Source: Gillisella vitis (GTDB taxonomy: Bacteria; Pseudomonadota; Alphaproteobacteria; Rhizobiales; Rhizobiaceae). Taken from it: a DNA stretch of 64,000 nt. Under the pieces are notes generated by a model. It saw nothing but the letters and a program-made list of their open reading frames with translations. It ran no database searches and had not been told where the DNA came from. The stretch covers positions 62,001 through 126,000 of the forward strand of contig NZ_JACHLU010000005.1 of assembly GCF_014204625.1 (NCBI RefSeq), given 5' to 3'. Shown in pieces: positions 40,745 to 48,417 of the stretch; positions within the stretch are counted from its first letter, which is position 1, and each line of letters opens with the position of its first letter. The position numbers and the translations under genes are program-made.

Positions 40745-41594
40745 CACTAAACCTCTTTTGGCTCCAGTTCTGGATTGCATTGATGATGAACAGCATCACA
40801 AATGAAATGGTGAGCATGATCGCAGCAATTGCCGTGGCCGCCGGGTAGTTGAACTCTTCCAGCTTGATGACGATCAGAAGCGGCGCGATTTCCGACTTGA
40901 ACGGCAGATTTCCGGCAATGAAAATCACCGAGCCATATTCGCCAACACCCCGCGCCAGCGCCAGAGCAAAGCCGGTGAGAATGGCCGGAATGAGCGGCGG
41001 CAAGACCACAAAGACCAGTGTTTGCAGCCTGTTTGCCCCAAGTGTTGCGGAAGCCTCCTCGGTTTCGCGGGCAATTTCCGCCATCACCGGCTGAACGGTG
41101 CGCACCACAAAGGGAAAACCAACCGCAATCAAGGCCACAACAATGCCGACGGGCGTGTAAGCCACCTTGATTCCCAGCGGCGCGAGCCATTGGCCAATCA
41201 AGCCATTGGGCGCATAAATCGTGGTCAGTGCAATGCCCGCAACCGCTGTTGGCAGTGCAAATGGCAGATCAATCAGAGCATCCATCAGCCGTCTGCCGGG
41301 AAAGGTGTAGCGCACCAGAACCCATGCGGTCAGCGTGCCAAAAACCGCATTGGCGGCCGCAGCAATAAGCGCGGTGACAAAGCTGATTTTCAGGGCTGCC
41401 GCAATACGGGGGTCCATGGCAATGGCAAGAATGCCACCCACTCCCAGCGAGCCAGCCCGCAACACCAGTGCCGCAAGAGGAATGAGAACAATGAGCGTCA
41501 GCATGGACAGCGACAATCCGAGTGTCAGACCGAACCCCGGAATGACACTCGGATGTTTCCACTGCCAGCTCTTTCGAAAAGAGGAAGCTGTCAT
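40737..41594 (-). CDS. cysT: Sulfate ABC permease CysT (CysU)
   Basis: A 285-residue permease. N-terminal VIPGFGLTLGLSLSMLTLIVLIPLAAL, the IDLPFALPTAVAGIALTTIYAPNG block and the coupling loop EEASATLGANRLQTLVFVVLPPL are characteristic, as is ARGVGEYGSVIFIAGNLPFKSEI. Six bases after the binding-protein gene. Confidence 0.93.
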   Translation of the reverse strand: MTASSFRKSWQWKHPSVIPGFGLTLGLSLSMLTLIVLIPLAALVLRAGSLGVGGILAIAMDPRIAAALKISFVTALIAAAANAVFGTLTAWVLVRYTFPGRRLMDALIDLPFALPTAVAGIALTTIYAPNGLIGQWLAPLGIKVAYTPVGIVVALIAVGFPFVVRTVQPVMAEIARETEEASATLGANRLQTLVFVVLPPLIPAILTGFALALARGVGEYGSVIFIAGNLPFKSEIAPLLIVIKLEEFNYPAATAIAAIMLTISFVMLFIINAIQNWSQKRFSDG

Positions 41595-41600
41595 TGTCGA

Positions 41601-42626
41601 TTATCGTGCTGGCTTGTAAAGCTGATCAAACAGGCCACCATCGCCAAAATATTCAGGTTGGGCTTTTTGCCAGCCGCCAAAATCTTCAATGGTCGCCAGA
41701 TCGACCTTGGCAAACCGCTTGAGATCCTCAGGTCCAACCTTGGACGGATCGGATGGACGATAGTAGTTCTTGGCCGCCAGCTTCTGACCTTCCGGCGAAT
41801 AGAGATATTCGAGATAGGCTTCAGCCACTTTGGTGGTGCCATGACGATCGGTATTGCCCTTCACCAGGGCGACCGAAGGCTCCGCTTTGATCGAAATGGA
41901 TGGCGTGATAATGTCAAACTGACCCGGACCCAGTTCATCAAGGGCGAGATAGGCCTCATTTTCCCAGGCAATCAGCACATCACCAAGGCCACGTTCGGCA
42001 AAGCTTTGCGTGGCACCTCGCGCGCCCGTATCGAGCACGGGAACATGCTGAAACAGCCTGGTGAGATAATCACGCACCTTCGCATCATCGCCACCATATT
42101 GCTTCTTGGCCCAGGCAACGGCGGCCAGCACATTCCAGCGCGCGCCGCCAGAGGTTTTTGGATTGGGGGTGATGACCTGCACATCATCCTTGATCAGATC
42201 ACCCCAATCCTTGATGCCTTTGGGATTGCCCTTGCGCACCAGAAAAACAATGGTGGACGTGTAGGGGGCGCTGTTGTTTGGCAACAGCGTTTTCCAGTTC
42301 GCCGGAATTTTTTGCGTTTTTTCGGCAATCACATCAATATCGGCTTCCAGCGCCAATGTGACCACATCGGCTTCCAGCCCTTCAATCACGGCGCGGGCCT
42401 GCTTGCCTGAGCCGCCATGCGACTGGTTGACCGTCACGTCCTCTCCGGTCTTGGTCTTCCAATAGGCCGAGAAGGCCGCATCATATTGCTTGTAAAATTC
42501 GCGTGTCGGATCATAGGAGACATTGAGAATATCCTGCCCGGCAAAAGCAAAGACCGGAGAGAGACCCCCAGCCGCCAGCGCGACAGAAAATGCCATTGCC
42601 GTAAAGTTCACTTGCCTGCGCATCAT
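41601..42626 (-). CDS. sbp: Periplasmic sulfate-binding protein
   Basis: A 341-residue receptor with a signal peptide (NFTAMAFSVALAAGG, cleavage near FAFA-GQD). The mature chain has the sulfate-receptor motifs LNVSYDPTREFYKQYDAAF, VNQSHGGSGKQARAVIEGLEADVVTLAL, KTSGGARWNVLAA and DVLIAWENEAYLAL. Two ATGs (42626, 42623) follow GGAGG. First gene of the cys operon; sulfate or thiosulfate uptake. Confidence 0.93.
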   Translation of the reverse strand: MMRRQVNFTAMAFSVALAAGGLSPVFAFAGQDILNVSYDPTREFYKQYDAAFSAYWKTKTGEDVTVNQSHGGSGKQARAVIEGLEADVVTLALEADIDVIAEKTQKIPANWKTLLPNNSAPYTSTIVFLVRKGNPKGIKDWGDLIKDDVQVITPNPKTSGGARWNVLAAVAWAKKQYGGDDAKVRDYLTRLFQHVPVLDTGARGATQSFAERGLGDVLIAWENEAYLALDELGPGQFDIITPSISIKAEPSVALVKGNTDRHGTTKVAEAYLEYLYSPEGQKLAAKNYYRPSDPSKVGPEDLKRFAKVDLATIEDFGGWQKAQPEYFGDGGLFDQLYKPAR

Positions 42627-42643
42627 GACCGCCTCCTGAGCTT

Positions 42644-42687
42644 TGATGATTAAAGTCTATAATATCAATAGACATTGTCAATCATCA
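42644..42687 (-). promoter_or_regulatory. Promoter and nested dyads of the cys operon
   Basis: On the minus strand TTGACA (42681-42676) and TAGACT (42659-42654) are 16 bp apart. Two nearly concentric inverted repeats cover them: TGATGATT/AATCATCA (42644-42651, 42680-42687) and GTCTAT/ATAGAC (42655-42660, 42668-42673), suggesting a regulator that occupies the promoter. Confidence 0.45.
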
Positions 42688-42796
42688 GAACCGGAAACGC
42701 AAAACTGGTTCCCTTCGGAAGGTTAAAAGAGAAGGATCATCACGTAGAATGAGCGTTTTAGAGAACGACTGCCACCGATTTCCGTGATAGCCGATC

Positions 42797-42829
42797 AAGG
42801 CGCCTGACCGTCCGGGGTTCAGGCACCTT
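42797..42829. other. Orphan hairpin in the cys-exoD gap
   Basis: AAGGCGCCTGA and TCAGGCACCTT pair over 11 positions with one mismatch around an 11-base loop. It lies in the 393-bp gap 42627-43019, which holds no other gene that I can support. Confidence 0.3.
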
Positions 42830-42973
42830 GCATGAAAAGTCAAAACGGCAGGCTTATCTCAATCAAAATCCGATCCCTGCAACACGACCCCTTGAATGGG
42901 GGCAATCCAACGCCATATCATAGTCAACCCGCTGGTCCGGGCCCCTCTGGCGAAATCCTCGGCGTTTTCGTGA

Positions 42974-42992
42974 TGTCGGACCAATTCCGACA
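42974..42992. promoter_or_regulatory. Dyad operator upstream of the small gene-exoD pair
   Basis: TGTCGGA, CCAAT, TCCGACA: a perfect 7-bp inverted repeat with a 5-bp centre, ending 27 bases before the start codon at 43020, in a position suited to block or start transcription. Regulator unknown. Confidence 0.4.
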
Positions 42993-43019
42993 CGTTTGCC
43001 GTAATTTATGAGGGAATAT

Positions 43020-43331
43020 ATGATCTCCGACGTCGCAGCCTGGCTCTTTGCCATGTTTATCATTGATCCACTTCAGGGTGAGATGCGTGAGCGCTTTGAT
43101 GGTGCAAAACTTCCAGTTGAACAGATCCAGCAGTCGCAGCAATGTCTGGCATCACAAGGCCCGCAGCTTCTGAAACGCGCAGGCGAGGAGCCGGGCTGGG
43201 CTATGTCCACGGCTGTGGGCGTTGCCATTGGCTGGACGTCACCTGTACAGCTTTTGGATGCAGGTGATCCGAATTGCTCCACACTTGTACGCCTTCTCCA
43301 AGGCGAGAAGAGCCGTGATGGAGAAGCCTGA
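43020..43331 (+). CDS. Small hypothetical protein upstream of exoD-like gene
   Basis: A 103-residue protein starting at 43020 (AGGGA four bases upstream; an in-frame ATG at 43008 overlaps that site). The start MISDVAAWLFAMFIIDPLQGEMRERF looks like one short amphipathic or membrane-associated helix, followed by a soluble part with LKRAGEEPGWAMSTAVGVAIGWTSP and a Cys. No known domain recognised. Two bases separate it from the exoD-like gene, so the two are translated together; that linkage and the ribosome site are the case for it being real. Confidence 0.6.
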   Translation: MISDVAAWLFAMFIIDPLQGEMRERFDGAKLPVEQIQQSQQCLASQGPQLLKRAGEEPGWAMSTAVGVAIGWTSPVQLLDAGDPNCSTLVRLLQGEKSRDGEA

Positions 43332-43333
43332 TT

Positions 43334-43957
43334 GTGAAACACGAAAATGAAGGCGCAAGCAAAGCACCCGGCGCCGCTTCGGCGGCGCTCGCAAGCCTTG
43401 CGCAGACAGCACGTGAACGCGACGGTTTGACAATCGGTGACGCGCTCACCTTGACGGATGGGATAAGCTTTGGCTTCATCATGCTGATGCTTGCGCTTCC
43501 GGCCCTGATCCCGATTCCGGGACCATTTGGACTTGTCTTCGGCTCCGCACTGGCGATCGTCGCACTTCAGTTCGCCGCAGGCATTGGCTCCATCTGGCTT
43601 CCTCATTTTTTGAGGAATCGCCAACTGTCCCCGTCGGCCTATGAGGCTCTTCATCGCCACGCCGACCCGGTTCTCAGACGAATCGAGGCCGTTGTCCGGC
43701 CAGGACGCATGAAGGCGCTGACAGGTCGAGCCATGCCTTACATTCTTGGACTACCTGTCTTTACGCTTGCGGTCGCTATTGCCCTTCCCATCCCGTTTGG
43801 CAATATCATTCCTGTGGTTGCAATCTGTATGCTGGCGATAGGTCTGATTGAGCGCGATGGCTTGATGGTTTTGCTCGGGTTGCTGCTGACGCTTATAGCG
43901 CTGACTGTCACCGCCACTCTGTTGCAAGGAGCTGCATCCTTTATATCGATGTTTTGA
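43334..43957 (+). CDS. exoD: ExoD-family membrane protein
   Basis: A 207-residue inner-membrane protein with a GTG start at 43334 (GGAGAAG upstream; no in-frame ATG near). It matches the ExoD (exopolysaccharide synthesis) family: DGLTIGDALTLTDGISFGFIMLMLALPALIPIPGPFG opens the domain (about residues 33-69), followed by WLPHFLRNRQLS and a second pair of hydrophobic segments with IPFGNIIP. ExoD in Sinorhizobium affects exopolysaccharide and alkali tolerance; its biochemical role is not settled. Convergent with the SMP-30 gene; palindromes lie between. Confidence 0.8.
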   Translation: MKHENEGASKAPGAASAALASLAQTARERDGLTIGDALTLTDGISFGFIMLMLALPALIPIPGPFGLVFGSALAIVALQFAAGIGSIWLPHFLRNRQLSPSAYEALHRHADPVLRRIEAVVRPGRMKALTGRAMPYILGLPVFTLAVAIALPIPFGNIIPVVAICMLAIGLIERDGLMVLLGLLLTLIALTVTATLLQGAASFISMF

Positions 43958-43971
43958 CCTTACTTTTACTG

Positions 43972-44006
43972 GAGTCTGTCAGGTTCAAATTGAACCCGAC
44001 AGACTC
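43972..44006. repeat. Dispersed palindrome A copy, terminator-like
   Basis: GAGTCTGTCAGGTTCAA (43972-43988) and TTGAACCCGACAGACTC (43990-44006), 17-bp arms with one mismatch, 15 bases after the exoD-like stop. Confidence 0.65.
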
Positions 44007-44024
44007 TCTGCGTTGTTGTTTTCG

Positions 44025-44042
44025 TTTGTCTGATCAGACAAA
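44025..44042. repeat. Perfect 18-bp palindrome related to element B
   Basis: TTTGTCTGATCAGACAAA, preceded by GTTGTTTTC as in element B at 9130. Between convergent genes, so it may also act in termination. Confidence 0.55.
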
Positions 44043-44062
44043 ACGGGAGAAACGCATCGGCT

Positions 44063-44110
44063 TCACCCTCGCCGCCAGAATCACCCTCGCCGCCAGAATC
44101 ACCCTCGCCG
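44063..44110. repeat. 18-bp tandem repeat overlapping the SMP-30 stop codon
   Basis: TCACCCTCGCCGCCAGAA occurs twice in tandem (44063-44080, 44081-44098) and a third, 12-base copy (44099-44110) contains the stop codon (TGA on the minus strand) of the SMP-30 gene. Looks like replication-slippage expansion just outside the coding end. Confidence 0.6.
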
Positions 44111-44983
44111 ATTGAGTGCAACCGAATAAACGCTGGTGGATGCCGTGATGAACAGCACATGGCCATGGCGGCCACCAAAGCAGAGGTTGGAAACGGTCTG
44201 CGGCACCAGAATTTTACCGAGCAAATGTCCATCCGGGGCAAGGCAGTGCACACCATCTGCCGCCGATGACCAAAGGTTGCCATCGCAATCAACCCGCATT
44301 CCATCGGCGCAGCCCGGCGCAATGCTATGGAACACATCACCGCCGGACAAGGCCCAATCCGCGCCAACATCAAATGCCCGGATATGGCGCGGATCATCTG
44401 AGAACATGCGGCCGGTATCGGCAACATAGAGCCGCTTTTCATCCGGGCTAAACGCCAGTCCGTTCGGGCAGTTGAAATCCGTCACAACCGCTTTGATCTC
44501 GCCTGTCGGGTCCACCCGATAGAGATTGCAGGGGAGTTCCTGCTCGGATTTCATCCCTTCATAATCCATCGAAATGCCATAATGGGGATCGGAAAACCAG
44601 ATGGCCCCATCGGATGCGACAATCACATCATTGGGGGAGTTCAATCGCTTGCCCTGATAGCGGTCAGCGATCACGGTGATCGAGCCGTCATATTCAGTCC
44701 GTGTCACACGGCGTCCGCCGTGTTCGCAGGAGATCAGCCGCCCCTGACGGTCACGGGTGTTGCCGTTGGAAAAATTGGAGGGGGCGCGAAACACGGAGGC
44801 GCCAACCCCCGGTATCCAGCGATACATCCTGTCGTTGGGAATATCGGAAAAGATCAGACAATTGAGGTCGCCGAACCACACAGGCCCCTCGACCCAGTCA
44901 AACCCGGATGCGATTTCCTTGACCGGCGCATTGCCCAGCACATAGGTGGAAAACACCGGATCCACGACCTTAAAGAATGTCAT
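44099..44983 (-). CDS. SMP-30/gluconolactonase-family lactonase
   Basis: A 294-residue six-bladed propeller that hydrolyses aldonolactones to aldonates. Divalent-metal ligands match SMP-30: E32 (VEGPVWF), N118 (SPNDVIV), N174 (CPNGLAFSPDEKRLYVADT) and D227 (GCADGMRVDCDGNLW). No signal peptide, so cytosolic. Divergent from a HIBADH-family gene, with a LacI-type operator between them, so it belongs to the idonate/gluconate regulon and would feed aldonates into it. Confidence 0.88.
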   Translation of the reverse strand: MTFFKVVDPVFSTYVLGNAPVKEIASGFDWVEGPVWFGDLNCLIFSDIPNDRMYRWIPGVGASVFRAPSNFSNGNTRDRQGRLISCEHGGRRVTRTEYDGSITVIADRYQGKRLNSPNDVIVASDGAIWFSDPHYGISMDYEGMKSEQELPCNLYRVDPTGEIKAVVTDFNCPNGLAFSPDEKRLYVADTGRMFSDDPRHIRAFDVGADWALSGGDVFHSIAPGCADGMRVDCDGNLWSSAADGVHCLAPDGHLLGKILVPQTVSNLCFGGRHGHVLFITASTSVYSVALNRRG

Positions 44984-45018
44984 CTTGATTTTTTCCTCCC
45001 GTAATCCTCAAATTTCAT

Positions 45019-45073
45019 TGGGTTCGTTTGTCTTTTCGGAAAAACGGATTCCACTTTTCCCTGACAAACTCTA
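45019..45073. repeat. Dispersed element B copy next to an operator
   Basis: TGGGTTCGTTTGTCTTTTCG, then GGAAAAACGGATTCC and ACTTTTCCCTGACAAACTCT; its CTCTAT end overlaps the first bases of the operator at 45072. Confidence 0.6.
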
Positions 45074-45089
45074 TGGTAACGATAACATA
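45072..45089. promoter_or_regulatory. LacI/GntR-type operator 1
   Basis: TATGGTAACGATAACATA matches 16 of 18 positions of the perfect palindrome at 48418-48435. It lies between the divergent SMP-30 and HIBADH-family genes. The core resembles the GntR/IdnR boxes of Escherichia coli (TGTTA, a CG-containing centre, TAACA). Confidence 0.65.
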
Positions 45090-45124
45090 TCCGTTCAGTG
45101 AGACAAGCACGGCGAGGAGACCCC

Positions 45125-45988
45125 ATGACGAAGATCGCATTTCTTGGAACCGGCCTGATGGGCGGGCCCATGGCGCGGCATCTGGCCAAGGACTACACAG
45201 TGACCGTGTGGAACCGCTCTATCGACAAGGCGCAAGCCCTGGCCGATGTGGCCAAGGTGGCGCACAGCCCGGTTGAGGCGGCAAAAGATGCCGACATTGT
45301 CATTTCAATGCTGATTGATGGTCCCGCCTCGCGCGCGGTTCTCAAGGATGGCGGCACCATTGAAGCCGCAGCAGCGGGTGCGCTGATCATCAACATGGCC
45401 TCGGTTGAGCCAGATTGCGACCGCGCACTGGAGCGCTTTGCCAAAAGCCTTGGCAAACGCATGATTGATGCGCCCGTCTCAGGCGGCACCAAGGGCGCGG
45501 TTGAACGCACTCTGTCGATCTTTGTCGGTGGCACACCGGACGATTTCGCATCTGCAAAACCCGTTCTCGAAAAACTGGGGAGACCGACCCACATGGGGGC
45601 AATCGGCACCGGCCAGACCGCCAAACTGGCCAATCAGCTGATTGTGGCCATCACCATCGGCGCCGTTGCCGAGGCATTTACGCTTGCGCAATCCGCTGGC
45701 TGTGACATCGGCACGTTGCGCGAGGCGCTACGCGGCGGCTTTGCCGATAGCCGCATTCTCGATCTGCATGGTGCCCGCATGGTCAGAAGCGATTTTACCC
45801 CCGGTGGGCGCTCGGTGGCACAGCTCAAGGATTTGAACAATGCCCTCACGGTTGCCTCGGAAAGCCAGCTGACATTGCCCCTGTCGGAGCAGGTTCGGTC
45901 AAGCTTTGATGACCTAGTCAATAACAAAGGCGGCGCAGAACTTGACCACGCCGCCTATTTTCTCTGGCTGAAGCAGATACAGAATTAA
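45125..45988 (+). CDS. HIBADH-family NAD(P)-dependent beta-hydroxyacid dehydrogenase
   Basis: A 287-residue enzyme from the ATG at 45125 (GAGGAG upstream). Fingerprint IAFLGTGLMGGPMARHL, DAPVSGGTKGAVERTLSIFVGG, and the catalytic lysine in GQTAKLANQLIV. Family members include tartronate semialdehyde reductase (GarR), 3-hydroxyisobutyrate dehydrogenase and L-threonate dehydrogenase; which one this is cannot be told here. The LacI-type operator in its promoter ties it to sugar-acid catabolism. Confidence 0.85.
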   Translation: MTKIAFLGTGLMGGPMARHLAKDYTVTVWNRSIDKAQALADVAKVAHSPVEAAKDADIVISMLIDGPASRAVLKDGGTIEAAAAGALIINMASVEPDCDRALERFAKSLGKRMIDAPVSGGTKGAVERTLSIFVGGTPDDFASAKPVLEKLGRPTHMGAIGTGQTAKLANQLIVAITIGAVAEAFTLAQSAGCDIGTLREALRGGFADSRILDLHGARMVRSDFTPGGRSVAQLKDLNNALTVASESQLTLPLSEQVRSSFDDLVNNKGGAELDHAAYFLWLKQIQN

Positions 45989-46177
45989 AGTTTGTCCGGG
46001 AAAAGTGGAGCCCGGCTTTCCCGATAAGACAAACGAAAACAAAGGAATCCAGAGTCTGTCTGGTTCAATCTCATAGAGCATCGGACCGAAAAGTGGCCCC
46101 GGTTTTCGGAAAAATCCGATGCAAAAACAAAAAGCTATAGCATCGTGCCGATTCAGATTTATGGAACGATGCTATAG
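45988..46177. repeat. Cluster of four dispersed palindromic elements
   Basis: In order: element B inverted (45988-46045), half of palindrome A (46051-46070), a hairpin with GCATCGGA/TCCGATGC outer and CCGAAAA/TTTTCGG inner arms (46078-46122), and a perfect 12-bp hairpin CTATAGCATCGT/ACGATGCTATAG (46135-46146, 46166-46177). The GCATCGGACCGAAAAGTGG-type hairpin is a familiar rhizobial intergenic repeat. This and the next element fill the 383-bp gap between the HIBADH-family gene and idnD; no gene is present. Confidence 0.65.
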
Positions 46178-46366
46178 TACACGACGCGCGTATTTTTGGG
46201 CTTCGCACCCCCTCATCCGGCTGCCGCCACCTTCTCCCCGCAGGGGAGAAGACGGAAAGAACAGCAACGCTCATGGGTTCCTCGCCCCAGCGGGGAGAGG
46301 TCCGCCGAGCAAAGCGGAGGCGGGGTGAGGGGGAGCCAAGCACTCAAAGCTAAAATGTTGTGTACT
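46176..46366. repeat. RIME-like mosaic element, copy 2
   Basis: Core 46208-46333 bounded by CCCCCTCA/TGAGGGGG with the hairpin CTTCTCCCC-GCA-GGGGAGAAG (46231-46251) and a second CCCCAGCGGGG motif; outside it AGTACAC (46176-46182) and GTGTACT (46360-46366) form an inverted repeat, mirroring the ACACGACG flanks of copy 1 at 8.9-9.1 kb. Palindrome A (46364-46396) follows at once. Confidence 0.7.
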
Positions 46367-46396
46367 CTGGTTCAATCTGAACCTGACAGACTCTCA
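46364..46396. repeat. Dispersed palindrome A overlapping the 3' end of idnD
   Basis: GGTTCA-ATC-TGAACC (46369-46383) continues into TGACAGACTCTC. Read on the minus strand it encodes the last seven residues and stop codon of idnD. Confidence 0.65.
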
Positions 46397-47424
46397 GAAA
46401 ATGCAATTTGCGCTTTCATCGCCCGGCTGCGATCCGACGCAATCTCGAAAGCCGAGATGGCGTCATCCAGAGCAACCGTGTGGGTGATCAGCGGCTTCAC
46501 ATCAATCAGGCCTTTGCGCATCAACTCCACTCCCACTGCAAACTCTTCGTGGAAGCGGAAAGAGCCGCGCAGGTCCAGTTCTTTGGCGGTAATGGCCATC
46601 ATTGGCAATGTCATATCGCCGCCAAGACCAAGCTGAACAATCACGCCGCGCGGCCGAAGGGCCGCGATGCCACCCGCCAGCGCCACAGCAGCACCGGAGC
46701 ACTCATACAGCACATCAAAGGTGCCCTTGTCTGCCGAATAGGCAGCCAGAGCGTCCGGTTCATCCCTGGAGTTGATCACGCGATCAGCGCCGGCCGTCTT
46801 GGCCATCGCCAAGGTAAAATCTGAAAGATCAGTTGCCACAATCTCAGAAGCCCCGGCCCGCCGCGCCGCCAGAATGGACAGCACGCCAATCGGTCCGCAG
46901 CCGGTGACAAGAACCTTTTTGCCCAGCATGTCGCCCGCCCGACGCGTGGCATGTAACGTCACGGCCAGAGGTTCGGCCATGGCGGCTTCTCCCGGTGTCA
47001 ATCCGTCTGCCACAACGCATTGCAGAACATCGGCCACCAGACTTTCGCGGAAGGCACCCTGAATATGCGGAAACGGCATGGCGCTACCATAAAAGCGCAT
47101 GTTCAGGCATTGATTGTGCAACCCCTGCTGACAATAACGGCAGGTGCGGCACGGTCTGGAGGGTGAAACGGCCACCAGTTGCCCCACCTCCAGCTCTGTG
47201 ACCCCCTCGCCCAGCTTTTCAACAATCGCCGACACTTCATGGCCCAGAATCATCGGCTGCTTCAGACGCACGGCACCAAAGCCACCATGGTTGTAATAAT
47301 GCAGGTCACTGCCGCAAATGCCGCCCGTGGCCAGCCGCAACCGCACCTCCCCCACGCCCGGCTCTTCCTGTGCAACCTGTTCAATGCGGACATCTTTAGC
47401 CGCATGGGCAACAATCGCTCTCAT
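46372..47424 (-). CDS. idnD: L-idonate 5-dehydrogenase (IdnD)
   Basis: A 350-residue zinc-dependent medium-chain dehydrogenase that oxidises L-idonate to 5-keto-D-gluconate. Start at 47424 (AAGGAGA upstream). Catalytic zinc site GGICGSDLHYY and GHEVSAIVEKLGEGV; structural zinc cysteines CRTCRYCQQGLHNQC; the block MRFYGSAMPFPHIQGAF and RGSFRFHEEF closely resemble E. coli IdnD. The nucleotide fold is LVTGCGPIGVL. The last residues (ESLSGSD) are encoded by a dispersed palindrome and extend past the usual IdnD end. Ten bases after the 2-hydroxyacid dehydrogenase gene. Confidence 0.9.
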   Translation of the reverse strand: MRAIVAHAAKDVRIEQVAQEEPGVGEVRLRLATGGICGSDLHYYNHGGFGAVRLKQPMILGHEVSAIVEKLGEGVTELEVGQLVAVSPSRPCRTCRYCQQGLHNQCLNMRFYGSAMPFPHIQGAFRESLVADVLQCVVADGLTPGEAAMAEPLAVTLHATRRAGDMLGKKVLVTGCGPIGVLSILAARRAGASEIVATDLSDFTLAMAKTAGADRVINSRDEPDALAAYSADKGTFDVLYECSGAAVALAGGIAALRPRGVIVQLGLGGDMTLPMMAITAKELDLRGSFRFHEEFAVGVELMRKGLIDVKPLITHTVALDDAISAFEIASDRSRAMKAQIAFSESLSGSD

Positions 47425-47434
47425 CAGATTCTCC

Positions 47435-48382
47435 TTACAACACCGGACTCGGTAATGGCTGGTCGGCAAAATGCGCCTGTAGATTATCGCGGAGCAATTG
47501 CCCCATGGCCTTTCGGGTCTCAAAGGTACCCGAGCCATGATGCGGTTGCAGCAACACATTGGAAAGGCTGAGAAAACGCGGATTGATCTGTGGTTCGCCC
47601 TCAAACACATCCAGCGCCGCACCGCCCAAAGCGCCGCTTTCCAGCGCATCCAGCAGAGCCTCCTCGTCAATATTGGACGCCCGCGACACATTGATCAGCA
47701 GTCCATCAGCCCCAAGAGCTGCGATCACATCGCGGCCAACAATATGGCGCGTTGCCGCAGAGGCTGCCAGTGTGACAAACAGAAAATCAGAATGGGCCGC
47801 AAGCGCCACCGGATCCGCAATATATGTCATGCCCTCGGCCTCTGGCTTGGGACTGCGCGCACTGTAGGCAATCTCCATGTCAAAGCCCTTCAGCCGTCTG
47901 GCCACTTCAAAGCCAATGCGGCCAAGACCGAGAATGCCCACTTTTCGGCCCCAGACCCGCCGCTTGAGCGGATAGGTTCCCTTGTCAGCCCAGCTTCCAT
48001 CCTGAACCCAGCTTTGCGCGCCCACCATGCCACGAGAATGGCACAGCATCATGGCCACGCCCAGATCGGCAACATCATGGGTCAGCACGCCGGGCGTGTT
48101 GGTCACGCGGATATTGCGCTCACGGCAGGCTGCAAGATCAACCGCATCAAAGCCAACACCATAGACCGAGATCACCTCGAGATTTGGGCAGGCGTCAATC
48201 ATGGCGCGATTGGCCCCCAATTCGCCGCGCGTGGCAATGCCACGGATACGCGGACCAATCTCGGCCAGAAAGCCAGCTTTGTCAGCGGCATCAAAATAGC
48301 GATGCACCTGAAAAGCCTCATTCAGCGGCTCTTCATCCCATTGCGGATACGCTCCAACCTGTAAAATTTCAGGCTTAGCCAT
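47435..48382 (-). CDS. D-2-hydroxyacid dehydrogenase (ketogluconate/hydroxypyruvate reductase type)
   Basis: A 315-residue NAD(P)-dependent reductase. The dinucleotide fold is KVGILGLGRIGFEVARRL (about residues 148-165), and the catalytic Arg, Glu and His lie in LINVSRASNIDEEAL, LDVFEGEPQ and LQPHHGSGT. The SARSP after the fold (RS/R at the cofactor loop) suggests NADPH use, as in GhrA/GhrB-type enzymes that reduce glyoxylate, hydroxypyruvate and 2-ketogluconate. First gene of the leftward operon from operator 2, together with idnD, so a ketogluconate reductase is likely. Confidence 0.85.
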   Translation of the reverse strand: MAKPEILQVGAYPQWDEEPLNEAFQVHRYFDAADKAGFLAEIGPRIRGIATRGELGANRAMIDACPNLEVISVYGVGFDAVDLAACRERNIRVTNTPGVLTHDVADLGVAMMLCHSRGMVGAQSWVQDGSWADKGTYPLKRRVWGRKVGILGLGRIGFEVARRLKGFDMEIAYSARSPKPEAEGMTYIADPVALAAHSDFLFVTLAASAATRHIVGRDVIAALGADGLLINVSRASNIDEEALLDALESGALGGAALDVFEGEPQINPRFLSLSNVLLQPHHGSGTFETRKAMGQLLRDNLQAHFADQPLPSPVL

Positions 48383-48417
48383 TTTGCTTTTCCTCCCATG
48401 GAAACAGCTTGACAGAA

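Noticed and set aside
41022..42410. 462-residue frame on the plus strand
   Set aside because: Antisense to cysT and sbp, both certain genes.
42627..43019. Riboswitch (SAM or similar) upstream of the cys operon
   Set aside because: The leader between the predicted promoter and start codon is only about 20-30 bases, too short; the hairpin at 42797 lies upstream of the promoter.
43073..43660. 195-residue frame on the minus strand
   Set aside because: Opposes the small gene and exoD-like gene, which have ribosome sites and, for ExoD, clear family motifs.
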